64,000 nucleotides of DNA from Arthrobacter sp. MYb213 (GTDB taxonomy: Bacteria; Actinomycetota; Actinomycetes; Actinomycetales; Micrococcaceae): positions 1-64,000 of the forward strand of contig NZ_PCQA01000008.1 of assembly GCF_002979915.1 (NCBI RefSeq), given 5' to 3'. Below the pieces are notes generated by a model, which did no database searches, was not told the DNA's origin, and saw nothing but the letters and a program-made list of their open reading frames with translations. Made by a program: the position numbers and the translations under genes. Positions 37,421-45,984 of the stretch are shown piece after piece (positions within the stretch are counted from its first letter, which is position 1; each line of letters starts with the position of its first letter).

Positions 37421-37629
37421 CGCGCACAACTGCACGATTTGCGTCGATCCGGAGGCAAATCCGTATCCTCATTGCCGAAGCTGACGCTCTGACACTGGAC
37501 GGAATGAAAAATTGACAGCCCCTTAGATGTGACACAAATCAACGCTTTATCCCGTAAGTGCCGGCCTTGCACGTGGATCTGCGCCCGAAGTCGGCGATGC
37601 GAAGCCTCGGGCCATAGAATGGGCTCATC
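37421..37629 (+). promoter_or_regulatory. hrpA promoter region
   Basis: TAGAAT (37615-37620) ends 9 nt before the hrpA ATG, and no Shine-Dalgarno is present, so the mRNA may be leaderless or nearly so. A TTGACA at 37513-37518 has no good -10 partner. No gene is seen in this spacer. Confidence 0.4.
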
Positions 37630-40600
37630 ATGGCCATCAGCATTTCTTATCCCGAAACCCTTCCGGTATCCGCGCGTCGCGAGGACATCATCGAGACGAT
37701 CCGCGCGAACCAGGTGGTGATCATCGCCGGCGAGACCGGATCCGGTAAAACCACGCAGCTACCCAAAATGCTGCTGGAACTCGGGCTGGCACAGCGGGGC
37801 ATGATCGGACACACCCAACCGCGCAGGCTTGCCGCACGCACCGTAGCCGAGCGCATCGCCGAGGAACTGGGCACCAAGATCGGCGACGAGGTGGGCTTCC
37901 ATGTGCGTTTCACCGGCGAAGTTTCCCGCCAAACGCAGCTGAAGGTGATGACCGACGGCATTCTGCTGGCCGAAATTCAGCGCGACAAGCTGCTCAAAAA
38001 GTATTCCGCGATCATCATCGATGAGGCGCACGAACGCAGCCTAAACATCGACTTTTTGCTCGGCTACCTGAAAGAAATTCTGCCCAAGCGGCCGGACTTT
38101 AAACTCATCATCACCTCCGCGACCATCGATCCGGAACGCTTTGCCACGCACTTTGGCACGCTTTTACCTTCCGGTGAGGTTAAGCCAGCGCCGATTATCG
38201 AGGTTTCCGGACGTACCTTCCCGGTGGAAATCCGCTACCGCCCGCTGGAGGCATCCACCGAGGAATTATCCGACGAGGACGCTAATTCGCTGGAAGATGA
38301 CCGCGATCCGTTGGACGCGGTCACCGACGCGGTACGTGAGCTGGCAAGCGAGGCGCCCGGGGATATCCTGATCTTCTTCTCCGGGGAGCGTGAAATTCGC
38401 GATGCCGCCGATGCGTTGCGCGCCCTGGTGGTGGCGAACAAACGCTTGCCGCGCTATGAGGTGTTGCCGTTGTTCGCCCGACTCTCACTAGCCGAACAGC
38501 ATGCGGTCTTCCATCCGGGGGCCGCGCCGCGCATTATTTTGGCGACCAACGTGGCCGAAACCTCGCTGACGGTGCCGGGCATTAAATACGTGATCGACAC
38601 CGGCACCGCGCGCATCTCGCGCTACAGCCACCGCACCAAGGTGCAACGCCTGCCGATCGAACGAGTCTCCCAGGCCAGCGCCAATCAGCGTTCCGGGCGT
38701 TGCGGGCGTGTCTCGGAGGGCGTCGCGATCAGGCTGTATTCCGAGGCGGACTACGACTCGCGCCCGGAATTTACCGACCCCGAAATTCTGCGCACCTCGC
38801 TGGCAAGTGTCATCTTGCAAATGATTTCGATGGGTGTGGTGGCCACCGCCGCCGAGGTTTCAAACTTCGGTTTTGTGCAGCCACCGGACGCGCGGGCGAT
38901 CTCCGACGGGGTGAACCTGCTGCGCGAACTCGGGGCGCTAAGCGAAGACAAGCGCGCGGTAGTGACCGATGTGGGACGCAAACTCGCGTTGCTTCCGCTC
39001 GATGTGCGGTTGGGCCGGATGATTTTGGAATCCGCGAACCGTGGGGTGGCTAAGGAACTGATGGTGCTGGCCGCCGCGCTGAGCATCCAAGATCCGCGCG
39101 AACGACCCAGCGAAGACACCGGGCAGCGCGAAAAAGCCGCGCTGCTCCATAAGCGCTTCGCCGACGAAAAGTCGGACTTCACCGGGTTGCTGAACCTCTG
39201 GGCTTACCTCCAAGAACAGCAAAAAGAGCTGTCCTCCTCGGCGTTTCGCCGGCTGTGCAAGTCCGAACACATTAACTACCTGCGGGTGCGCGAGTGGCAG
39301 GATCTGTTCACCCAGCTGCGCCAACTGTCCAAGTCGCTGCAAATTACCGTGGCCGCCGCACCGATTGACCCGGCGGCGAACGAGGACCAGGTCCACAAGT
39401 CGCTGCTGGCCGGGTTGCTCGGACACATCGGGCTCTATGATGAACGCAAACGTGATTACCAGGGGGCGCGCGGCGGACGCTTCGCGATCTTCCCGGGGTC
39501 CGCATTGTTTAAGAAGTCGCCGACCTGGGTGATGGCCGCCGAGCTGGTGGAAACCTCGCGGCTGTGGGCGCGCACCGCGGCGGCGATCGACCCGGCATGG
39601 GTGGAGGAGCTCGCGCCGAATCTGCTCAAGCACAGCTATTCGGAGCCGCACTGGTCCAAAAAAATGGGTTCGGTGATGGGCTATGAGAAGGTCACGCTCT
39701 TCGGGTTGCCGATCGTGGCCAAGCGTCGCATGCATTACTGGCGAGTGGATCAGCCGCTGGCCCGCGAACTGTTTATCCGCCATGCCCTGGTGGAGGGCGA
39801 TTGGCGTACCCACCACAAGTTCTTCGCCCGCAACCGCGCGGTGCTGGCCGAAGTTGAAGAGCTCGAAACTCGGATGCGCCGTCATGACCTGCGCATCAGC
39901 GACGAGGACCTGTTCGACTTTTACGACTCGCGGCTGGGCGAAAATGTTGTCTCCGAGCGGCACTTTGATCGTTGGTATAAGCGCGCGTCGGCTGCCGATC
40001 CTGGGCTGTTGGACTTTGATCCGGCGGCGGTGCTCGCCTCGGACGCGGATCAGTTGGATGAGACCGCGTTCCCGCGCACCTGGTCTCACGGTTCCATCGC
40101 GCTGCCGCTCAATTATGAGTACAACCCGGCGGCTATCGGGCCCGAGGGTGACGGCGTCTCGCTGCAGGTTCCGGTGGTGTTCTTAAACCAGTTGGATCCG
40201 GCGTGTTTTCGCTGGCTGATCCCGGGGCTGCGCCACGAACTGATCACCGCGTTGATTCGTTCGATGCCCAAGGCGATTCGCAAAAACTTTGTTCCGGCTC
40301 CCGATGTGGCCGGCCGTGCGCTAACCATGTTGGACACCGGTTTTGACCCGGACAACGATGACTTGGCGCAATCCTTGGCGCTGGTGCTGCGCCGACTGGG
40401 CGGCATGGTGGTGGACCCGGAGGTGTTTGATTTTTCGACGCTTCCCGCTCACCTGCGCTTCGGCTTTGAGGTGGTTGACTCTGCCGGGACGGTGCTTGGC
40501 CGCGGAGATGACTTGGCCGCGCTGCAGTACAAGTTGGCGGCGGCGAACCGGGCGGCGTTGGCCAGTGGGGTTAACTCCCCTAGTTTGGCGCGACCGGCGG

Positions 40601-41625
40601 CCCCGGCTGCCGGTAACACTGGTGCTGCGGGTAAGGCTGGCGCGAAGGGCAAAAATGTCCAGGGCGCGAACCCGGTTCAGGGCGCCAAAAACGCGAAGGG
40701 GTCGCAGGCATCGGGCTCATCCGGGTCTTCAGGCCAGTGGGATCAGCAGGGGCTCACCGCCTGGCCGACGCTGCACACTCAGGCGGACGTACTGCCGGCA
40801 AAGGTCACCACCACCGTGATGGGTCAGGAAATTACCGCTTATCCAGGGTTGGTGGATACCGGCAAGGACGTGAGCCTGAGCGTTTATCGCAGCGCCGCCG
40901 AACGCGACAGCGCACATCGCGGCGGAATTATCCGCCTGCTGATGCTGCGCCTACCGGCCGCCTCAAAGTTTGTCATCGGGCATCTGAATAATGCCGAGCG
41001 GCTAGCCTTTAGCCAAAATCCGCATGGTTCGATCGATGAGCTGATCGCCGATTGCACGATGGCCGCGGTGGACAAGCTGGTCCCCGAGGCACTGCCGATG
41101 GATCGTGCCGGATTTGAGAAGTTGTTTGAAACGGTGCGCGCCGAGCAGATCGACACAGTTTTTGCGATCACCGCGGTCATTTCCAAGGTGTTTGGCTCCG
41201 CGACCCGGGTACACACCGCGCTGAAGGCCACTAAGTCGTTGGCGATGTTTGCCGCGGTCAGCGACATTCGCTCGCAGCTGGAACAGCTCATTTACCCAGG
41301 GTTTATCGCCGCGACCGGGGCCGGCCATCTGATGCGTTTGCCGCGCTATTTGGAGGGTATCGAATCCCGTCTGGCTAAGCTCACCTCCGGGGCGGTGACC
41401 AGAGATGGGCACGGGCTGATGGTGATCCAGAAATTAGAGGATGACTACGACGTCGCGCTGTCTAAGGTCCCCGAGGGAGCTCGCACTCCGGCGGGGCTGC
41501 GCGAGGTGAAGTGGATGCTCGAAGAGATGCGCATCTCGCTGTTTGCCCAAGAGTTGGGTACCGCGTATTCGGTCAGCGAGAAGCGCATCCGCAAGGCGAT
41601 TAAGGATTCGCTGGCGGCGCTGTAG
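37630..41625 (+). CDS. hrpA: DEAH-box ATP-dependent RNA helicase HrpA
   Basis: 1331 residues. Walker A GETGSGKT at 34-41, DEAH at 133-136, then the helicase C domain (RIILATNVAETSLTVPGIKYVIDTG and QRSGRCGRVSEG), HA2/winged helix, OB fold and the long C-terminal DUF3418 region. In E. coli HrpA resolves stalled or collided ribosomes. Around residues 980-1040 is a low-complexity Ala/Gly/Lys/Ser insert not expected in the core. It ends 7 bp from the convergent HIT gene. Confidence 0.95.
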   Translation: MAISISYPETLPVSARREDIIETIRANQVVIIAGETGSGKTTQLPKMLLELGLAQRGMIGHTQPRRLAARTVAERIAEELGTKIGDEVGFHVRFTGEVSRQTQLKVMTDGILLAEIQRDKLLKKYSAIIIDEAHERSLNIDFLLGYLKEILPKRPDFKLIITSATIDPERFATHFGTLLPSGEVKPAPIIEVSGRTFPVEIRYRPLEASTEELSDEDANSLEDDRDPLDAVTDAVRELASEAPGDILIFFSGEREIRDAADALRALVVANKRLPRYEVLPLFARLSLAEQHAVFHPGAAPRIILATNVAETSLTVPGIKYVIDTGTARISRYSHRTKVQRLPIERVSQASANQRSGRCGRVSEGVAIRLYSEADYDSRPEFTDPEILRTSLASVILQMISMGVVATAAEVSNFGFVQPPDARAISDGVNLLRELGALSEDKRAVVTDVGRKLALLPLDVRLGRMILESANRGVAKELMVLAAALSIQDPRERPSEDTGQREKAALLHKRFADEKSDFTGLLNLWAYLQEQQKELSSSAFRRLCKSEHINYLRVREWQDLFTQLRQLSKSLQITVAAAPIDPAANEDQVHKSLLAGLLGHIGLYDERKRDYQGARGGRFAIFPGSALFKKSPTWVMAAELVETSRLWARTAAAIDPAWVEELAPNLLKHSYSEPHWSKKMGSVMGYEKVTLFGLPIVAKRRMHYWRVDQPLARELFIRHALVEGDWRTHHKFFARNRAVLAEVEELETRMRRHDLRISDEDLFDFYDSRLGENVVSERHFDRWYKRASAADPGLLDFDPAAVLASDADQLDETAFPRTWSHGSIALPLNYEYNPAAIGPEGDGVSLQVPVVFLNQLDPACFRWLIPGLRHELITALIRSMPKAIRKNFVPAPDVAGRALTMLDTGFDPDNDDLAQSLALVLRRLGGMVVDPEVFDFSTLPAHLRFGFEVVDSAGTVLGRGDDLAALQYKLAAANRAALASGVNSPSLARPAAPAAGNTGAAGKAGAKGKNVQGANPVQGAKNAKGSQASGSSGSSGQWDQQGLTAWPTLHTQADVLPAKVTTTVMGQEITAYPGLVDTGKDVSLSVYRSAAERDSAHRGGIIRLLMLRLPAASKFVIGHLNNAERLAFSQNPHGSIDELIADCTMAAVDKLVPEALPMDRAGFEKLFETVRAEQIDTVFAITAVISKVFGSATRVHTALKATKSLAMFAAVSDIRSQLEQLIYPGFIAATGAGHLMRLPRYLEGIESRLAKLTSGAVTRDGHGLMVIQKLEDDYDVALSKVPEGARTPAGLREVKWMLEEMRISLFAQELGTAYSVSEKRIRKAIKDSLAAL

Positions 41626-41632
41626 GGTGCGC

Positions 41633-42061
41633 CTAGTCGGCCGGGACAAACTGCGCGTAGCCGTCTTCATGCAAGGCCGCGCGCAGTGTGGCCGCATTCT
41701 CATCCATGCGTGCCGGATCCGGGTTGACCGCCGCGTTGGACAGGTCAAAGTCGGCTAGCGAATTGGTCGGCCAAACGTGCACATGCAGGTGTGGGACCTC
41801 AAAACCGGCGATCATCAGCCCGGCACGCGCCGCATTAAACGCACGTTTCTGCGCGCGACCGATCTTCACCGCTACCAGGTTCAGGTGTGTGAGCAGTGCG
41901 TCGTCCGCGTCGGTAAATTCGTCGATCTCCGCGCGCGGCACCACCAAGGTGTGGCCATCGCTGAGCGGTCCGATGGAAAGGAACGCGACGCAGGTCTCAT
42001 CGGACCAGATAAAGCGTCCCGGGATGTCTCCGTTAATAATTTTGCTAAAGAGCGTGCTCAT
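41633..42061 (-). CDS. HIT-family (histidine triad) nucleotide-binding protein
   Basis: 142 residues. The HIT motif is VPHLHVHVWP near residue 103, and the upstream part (STLFSKIINGDIPGRFIWSDETCVAFLSIGPLSDGHTLVVPR) is typical of Hint-type phosphoramidases or dinucleotide hydrolases. The last motif His is replaced by Trp-Pro context (HVHVWP), as in some actinobacterial members. It is first to end in a three-gene minus-strand run with the sulfurtransferase and MBL hydrolase; AAAGG precedes the start. Confidence 0.9.
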   Translation of the reverse strand: MSTLFSKIINGDIPGRFIWSDETCVAFLSIGPLSDGHTLVVPRAEIDEFTDADDALLTHLNLVAVKIGRAQKRAFNAARAGLMIAGFEVPHLHVHVWPTNSLADFDLSNAAVNPDPARMDENAATLRAALHEDGYAQFVPAD

Positions 42062-42075
42062 AAAGGGCCTTTCGG

Positions 42076-42927
42076 TTAGTGACGGTGTTGTTCATCGCTG
42101 GTGGTGACCGGCGCCTGCGGGTAGGAACAGTATTGTGACCAGCTGCCCGGGTAGAGCGCGATCTGAAGCCCGACCTGCGCGCCGGCGAGCACCTGGTGGC
42201 AGGCAGTCACCCCGGACCCGCAATAGGCGGCTAACCGCGCGTCTTCACCGGCTGTTTTCGCGCCCTGTTGCAGAGTTTGAAAGGCGCGGGTTAGGTCCGC
42301 GGGTGGCAAAAATTTGGCTTGCGCGTCGAGGTTGTCGGTGGTTGGCCGATTACGTGCCCCGGGAATATGCCCGGCCACCGGGTCGATAGGTTCCTCGATT
42401 CCCAGGTAGCGGGCGGTGGCGCGCGAATCGATCAGCGTGCCGGGATAACCTTCAAGCTGGGCAAAATCGAGCACCGGCATGGCGCCCCAACTTAGTTGCA
42501 CGTCCCCGGGCGGGTTATTTTCCTCCCCGCTTGCCAGCTGTCCGCCTAGCTCTTTATACGAGTCCAATCCGCCGTCGAGCACCGCCACCTGGTCAAAACC
42601 CGCGTGGCGCAGTAACCACCAGGCGCGGGCCGCGGCCAGCGCGCCGGAATCATCGTAAATTACCACGGAGGAATCCTGACCGATCCCCCAGCTGCGCGCG
42701 CTCGCCTCAAAATCTGCGGGAGTCGGTAGCGGGTGGCGGCCAGAATGCGTGGTGGTGGCACCCGACAGTTCGGTGTCTAGGTCGACGAACACCGCGCCGG
42801 GAATATGCGCCGCCGCGTAGTGCGCCTTGCCGTCGGTGCGGCCCAGCACCCAGCGCACGTCAAGGAGCACTAGTGTGGGCTCGGCCAGCCGTGCGGCCAG
42901 CTCGGAGGCCGAAATTAGTGGATTCAT
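42076..42927 (-). CDS. Sulfurtransferase (two-rhodanese-domain, thiosulfate/3-mercaptopyruvate type)
   Basis: 283 residues with two rhodanese domains: the N-terminal inactive one (LLDVRWVLGRTDGKAHYAAAHIPGAVFVDLD) and the C-terminal one with the active-site loop YCGSGVTACH (Cys near residue 245). CGSGV(T) favours the 3-mercaptopyruvate class, but substrate is not certain. The start overlaps the MBL gene's stop by 4 bp (ATGA). Confidence 0.9.
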   Translation of the reverse strand: MNPLISASELAARLAEPTLVLLDVRWVLGRTDGKAHYAAAHIPGAVFVDLDTELSGATTTHSGRHPLPTPADFEASARSWGIGQDSSVVIYDDSGALAAARAWWLLRHAGFDQVAVLDGGLDSYKELGGQLASGEENNPPGDVQLSWGAMPVLDFAQLEGYPGTLIDSRATARYLGIEEPIDPVAGHIPGARNRPTTDNLDAQAKFLPPADLTRAFQTLQQGAKTAGEDARLAAYCGSGVTACHQVLAGAQVGLQIALYPGSWSQYCSYPQAPVTTSDEQHRH

Positions 42928-43607
42928 GCGTCCGTTCCGATCTGTGCAAGTTCGTAGCTGGTGCCCGGCTCTAGTCGGCGCAGCGTCGCGCCGGAGCCCT
43001 GAGCTCGGGTCGATAGTTGGGTGTCAAAGAGGTTGCGGCCACGCTCGTTGAGCAGCCCGTCGTGGATCGGCACCCATACCGGCGCACCCACCGCGGTAGC
43101 AAAATCCATGGTCTCCGCGATTTTTGCCCACGGGGCCATCAGCGGCAGCGCCAACACCTGCGGGCGAATCCCGATGGGCACCTGATAGCTGTCCCCGGGG
43201 TGGAAGAGCTCGCTCTCGCCGACCAGATAGCCGACGTTCCCCACCAGCTCGATCGAACTATGAATGGTGGCGTGGGTGCCTCCGAAGGCGCGCACGCGGA
43301 TTCCGCCGACCACAAAGTCGTCCCCGGCCTGTACCGTCGTAATCTGCGCCTGGTGCGGGCCGGGCAGCGCCTCACGCAGGGCGCGAGCCAACGCGTCGGG
43401 CGCATATACGCGCAACATCGAATTTTCGATCACCGCGTCCGCGATCCGTGGCTGATCTGCGTGATCGGCATGTTGATGGGTGAGCAGCACCGCGCTAATG
43501 CCGGTGAAAGCCCCGTCAAGTGCTGACCAGACGCCGGGATCGAGCAACAAGGAACCGTCGATGGTGGCCACGTGAATGGCGGAATGCCCGCGTAATGTGA
43601 TGCGCAT
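42924..43607 (-). CDS. Metallo-beta-lactamase-fold hydrolase (UlaG-like)
   Basis: 227 residues. The metal motif is LLTHQHADHAD (HxHxDH) near residue 41, with further ligands in FGGTHATIHSS, LFHPGDSYQVP and WVPIHDGLLNERG. UlaG-like proteins hydrolyse lactones or phosphodiesters; the substrate is unknown. TAGGCT lies 6 nt before the ATG on the minus strand, again a leaderless pattern. It leads the MBL-sulfurtransferase pair. Confidence 0.87.
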   Translation of the reverse strand: MRITLRGHSAIHVATIDGSLLLDPGVWSALDGAFTGISAVLLTHQHADHADQPRIADAVIENSMLRVYAPDALARALREALPGPHQAQITTVQAGDDFVVGGIRVRAFGGTHATIHSSIELVGNVGYLVGESELFHPGDSYQVPIGIRPQVLALPLMAPWAKIAETMDFATAVGAPVWVPIHDGLLNERGRNLFDTQLSTRAQGSGATLRRLEPGTSYELAQIGTDA

Positions 43608-43613
43608 AGCTTC

Positions 43614-43619
43614 AGCCTA
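43614..43619 (-). promoter_or_regulatory. Putative -10 element of the MBL hydrolase gene (TAGGCT)
   Basis: TAGGCT on the minus strand, 6 nt from the ATG at 43607; no ribosome-binding site is seen. Confidence 0.4.
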
Positions 43620-43746
43620 GGCCGACGGCGCGCCCTCGGCCAGTCACAGACACGGATCTTGCGGCGAAGTTGGCTAAAATTGAGGTTCTAAGGGCGCATC
43701 AGTGTACCCGGACCAAAAAGTTTTCAGGAAGGAACGGTGCAGCGAG

Positions 43747-44151
43747 ATGGCGCAGCCAGAAACCCGCGTGACCAAACAGAGGCTCGCGGTATCCGAGGCG
43801 TTGGGCGAGGTCGACGATTTTGCCACCGCTCAGGAGCTGCACCGCTGGCTGGTGGACTCGGCGAAGCAGGTCTCGCTGGCCACGGTATACCGGCTGCTGC
43901 AGTCGATGGCCGACGATGGCCTGGTCGATGTGTTGCGCAGCGGTGACGGCGAGGCCCGTTTTCGGCGCTGTGAGACCGAGGTACACCACCACCACCTGGT
44001 CTGCCGGGTGTGCTCGAAGACCGTGGAGGTGCTCGCCCCGGCGGTGGAACGTTGGGCTGCGCGGGTGGCCGCAGAAAATGGGTTCACCGATCCGGAGCAC
44101 ACCGTAGAAATTTATGGGCTCTGCGAGGACTGCCGGCGCAAGGCCAGCTAA
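43747..44151 (+). CDS. zur: Fur-family regulator, probable zinc uptake regulator Zur
   Basis: 134 residues. The N-terminal winged helix (TKQRLAVSEALGEVDDFATAQELH, SLATVYRLLQSMADDGLVDVL) is followed by the metal/dimer domain with EVHHHHLVCRVCSKTVEV and a C-terminal CxxC (LCEDCRRK), the structural zinc site. The His cluster followed by CRVC is Zur-like. The neighbour znuBC converges on it. ATG 43747 is preferred over the longer frame; AGGAAGGA lies about 12 nt upstream. No clear Zur box was recognised by eye. Confidence 0.85.
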   Translation: MAQPETRVTKQRLAVSEALGEVDDFATAQELHRWLVDSAKQVSLATVYRLLQSMADDGLVDVLRSGDGEARFRRCETEVHHHHLVCRVCSKTVEVLAPAVERWAARVAAENGFTDPEHTVEIYGLCEDCRRKAS

Positions 44152-44184
44152 GCCGCAGCGCTGCCGGCCGGTCTGGCGGCGGCG

Positions 44185-45042
44185 TTAAACCTGGTGTTTG
44201 CGCGGACTCCGCAGCGCTTCCACGCCGCGGCAAACCAGGTAGATCACGAAGGAAATGGTAGTCACGTACGGGCTGATCGGCAGCGAGCCGGCCAGCGCCA
44301 GCAGGATTCCGCCGAGCACCGAAATCTCGGCAAACACGATCGCTAAAATCACCGTGAGCGCCGGGTTGGAGCTGACCCGCAAGGCCGCGGCGGCCGGGGT
44401 GATCAGCAACGCCAACACCAACAGCGCACCAACTACCTGGATCGCGACGGCCACCGCCAACGCCAAAATCACCATAAAGATGATCGACAGTCCGCCGGTG
44501 CGTACGCCTCGGGCGTTGGCTAATACCGGGTCCACCGAGGCGAAGGTCAGCGGACGCCAAACCAGGATCAGCGCCAGCACCACCACCGCGCAGAGCGCCA
44601 GCATGCCGCCGAGCTGCACGTCGTCGACCGCGACAATCTGCCCGGTGAGCAGGCCAAACTTATTTGCACTGCGCCCCTCATAGAGTGAGAGGAATAAGAT
44701 GCCCAGGCCCAGGCCGAAGGGCATCAGCACCCCGGTGATCGAGTTTCGATCCTTCGCCCGGGTCCCTAAGACTCCGAGCACCAGTGCGGCAATCAGCGAG
44801 CCGGCCACCGACCCGGTCACCACGTCCACCCCGATGAGCAGCGCAAAGGCCGCCCCGGCGAAGGAAAGCTCGGCGATGCCGTGGACCGCGAAGGCCATAT
44901 CGCGCATCATGATGAAGATGCCGATCAGCCCGCCGACGATGCCCAGCGCGGCGCCGGCGATCAGCGAGTTGGAGACCAGTGGCAGCAGCAGCCCATAGTC
45001 GTCAAAGTTCAACGTGCGGTCGATAAAATCTGCGAAGTTCAT
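44185..45042 (-). CDS. znuB: Metal ABC transporter permease (zinc-type)
   Basis: 285 residues with eight or nine membrane helices of the ABC-3 family. Markers: AALGIVGGLIGIFIMMRDMAFAVHGIAELSFAGAAFALL near the N-terminus and VGALLVLALLITPAAAALRVS in the later half. With the ATPase gene 6 bp upstream it forms a Zn/Mn importer; the adjacent Zur-like regulator supports zinc. No substrate-binding protein (ZnuA) is in this window. Confidence 0.88.
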   Translation of the reverse strand: MNFADFIDRTLNFDDYGLLLPLVSNSLIAGAALGIVGGLIGIFIMMRDMAFAVHGIAELSFAGAAFALLIGVDVVTGSVAGSLIAALVLGVLGTRAKDRNSITGVLMPFGLGLGILFLSLYEGRSANKFGLLTGQIVAVDDVQLGGMLALCAVVVLALILVWRPLTFASVDPVLANARGVRTGGLSIIFMVILALAVAVAIQVVGALLVLALLITPAAAALRVSSNPALTVILAIVFAEISVLGGILLALAGSLPISPYVTTISFVIYLVCRGVEALRSPRKHQV

Positions 45043-45048
45043 CGTCGC

Positions 45049-45882
45049 TTACTTCCCGGTCTCTGTCGTGGCATCTTCGGCGTGCTCATGCCCGTCGGGC
45101 GGCAATTGGCGTTGCCCATCGCCGCTGACCACCACGATCCGTCCGTTCACGCGCAACACTTCTACCGGAGCACCATAAAGTTTGCTCAACACCGAGGACT
45201 GCATCACCTCATCCACACTGCCGAGGTGGAATTTACCCTCGGCCAGATAAAGCACGCGGTCCACATAGGGCAAGATCGGGTTGATCTCGTGGGTGACGAA
45301 GATGACCGCGGCGCCGTGTTCGGCGGCCTGGCGGTGAATCACCTGGCTGATCGCCTGCTGATGGTGCAGGTCAAGGGAGAGCAATGGTTCATCACAAAGC
45401 AGCACCCGCGGGTTCCCGGCCAACGCTTGGGCGGCGCGTAAACGTTGCTGTTCGCCACCGGAAAGATCGCCGACCGCCCGGTCCGCGTAGGCGCTGGCGC
45501 CCACCAATTCCAGCAGCTCATCAACCTTGGCGTGGACCGCCTTGCGGGCGATGCGGATCCCGGGCCGGTTGCCGTCTACCCCGAGCGCCACCAGATCGCG
45601 CGCGCGTAAGGGAACGTTGTCACCAAAGGGGCGTTGTTGCGGGATCAGACCTACCAGGTTTGAGCCGCGGCGCACCGGGGCTCCGGCGATGGAAACGCGC
45701 CCGGAATTCAGCGCGGTGGTGCCCAGCATGGTGTTGATGAAACTGGTTTTGCCCGAACCGTTGGGCCCGAGCACCGCCAGAAATTCCCCGGGTTTCACCT
45801 GCAGGTTCAATTCTTGCCACAGCACCCGCGGGCCGAAGGCCAGGGTTGCCGCGTCGAAGCTGAGGATCGGGGAAGTGCTCAT
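45049..45882 (-). CDS. znuC: Metal ABC transporter ATP-binding protein (zinc-type)
   Basis: About 277 residues. Walker A LGPNGSGKTSFINTM, the signature DLSGGEQQRLRAAQALA, Walker B RVLLCDEPLLSLD and the switch His in VTHEINP. The C-terminal tail is rich in Asp, His and Glu (DGHEHAEDATTETGK), possibly metal-binding. ATG 45882 begins the conserved domain; the longer frame to 45972 runs across a hairpin and is unlikely. Confidence 0.88.
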   Translation of the reverse strand: MSTSPILSFDAATLAFGPRVLWQELNLQVKPGEFLAVLGPNGSGKTSFINTMLGTTALNSGRVSIAGAPVRRGSNLVGLIPQQRPFGDNVPLRARDLVALGVDGNRPGIRIARKAVHAKVDELLELVGASAYADRAVGDLSGGEQQRLRAAQALAGNPRVLLCDEPLLSLDLHHQQAISQVIHRQAAEHGAAVIFVTHEINPILPYVDRVLYLAEGKFHLGSVDEVMQSSVLSKLYGAPVEVLRVNGRIVVVSGDGQRQLPPDGHEHAEDATTETGK

Positions 45883-45902
45883 AAACCGGCTTTCACGCTT
45901 AA

Positions 45903-45938
45903 AGAAACTGCGGCATCGTGGGTACGATGCCGCAGTTA
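45903..45938 (-). terminator. Strong stem-loop between the CNNM operon and znuC
   Basis: A perfect inverted repeat AACTGCGGCATCGT/ACGATGCCGCAGTT with a 4-nt loop, followed on the minus strand by TTCTTT. It reads as the terminator of the two CNNM/CorC-type genes. Confidence 0.85.
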
Positions 45939-45943
45939 ACTCT

Positions 45944-45959
45944 ACCAGTTGCGACTGGT
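45944..45959. promoter_or_regulatory. Palindrome upstream of znuC (candidate operator)
   Basis: ACCAGT-TGCG-ACTGGT is a perfect 6-bp arm inverted repeat with a 4-bp spacer, overlapping a possible promoter (minus-strand TTGCGA and TAGAGT). It does not resemble a classic AT-rich Zur box. Confidence 0.35.
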
Positions 45960-45984
45960 TCGCAATACGCATTTATTTGTGAGG

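Noticed and set aside
38938-40089. A 383-codon open frame antisense to hrpA
   Set aside because: It is a shadow of the hrpA coding strand, with Arg/Gln/His-rich composition typical of antisense frames.
45883-45972. A 30-residue N-terminal extension of znuC
   Set aside because: It would run through the strong terminator hairpin and has no similarity to ABC ATPases.
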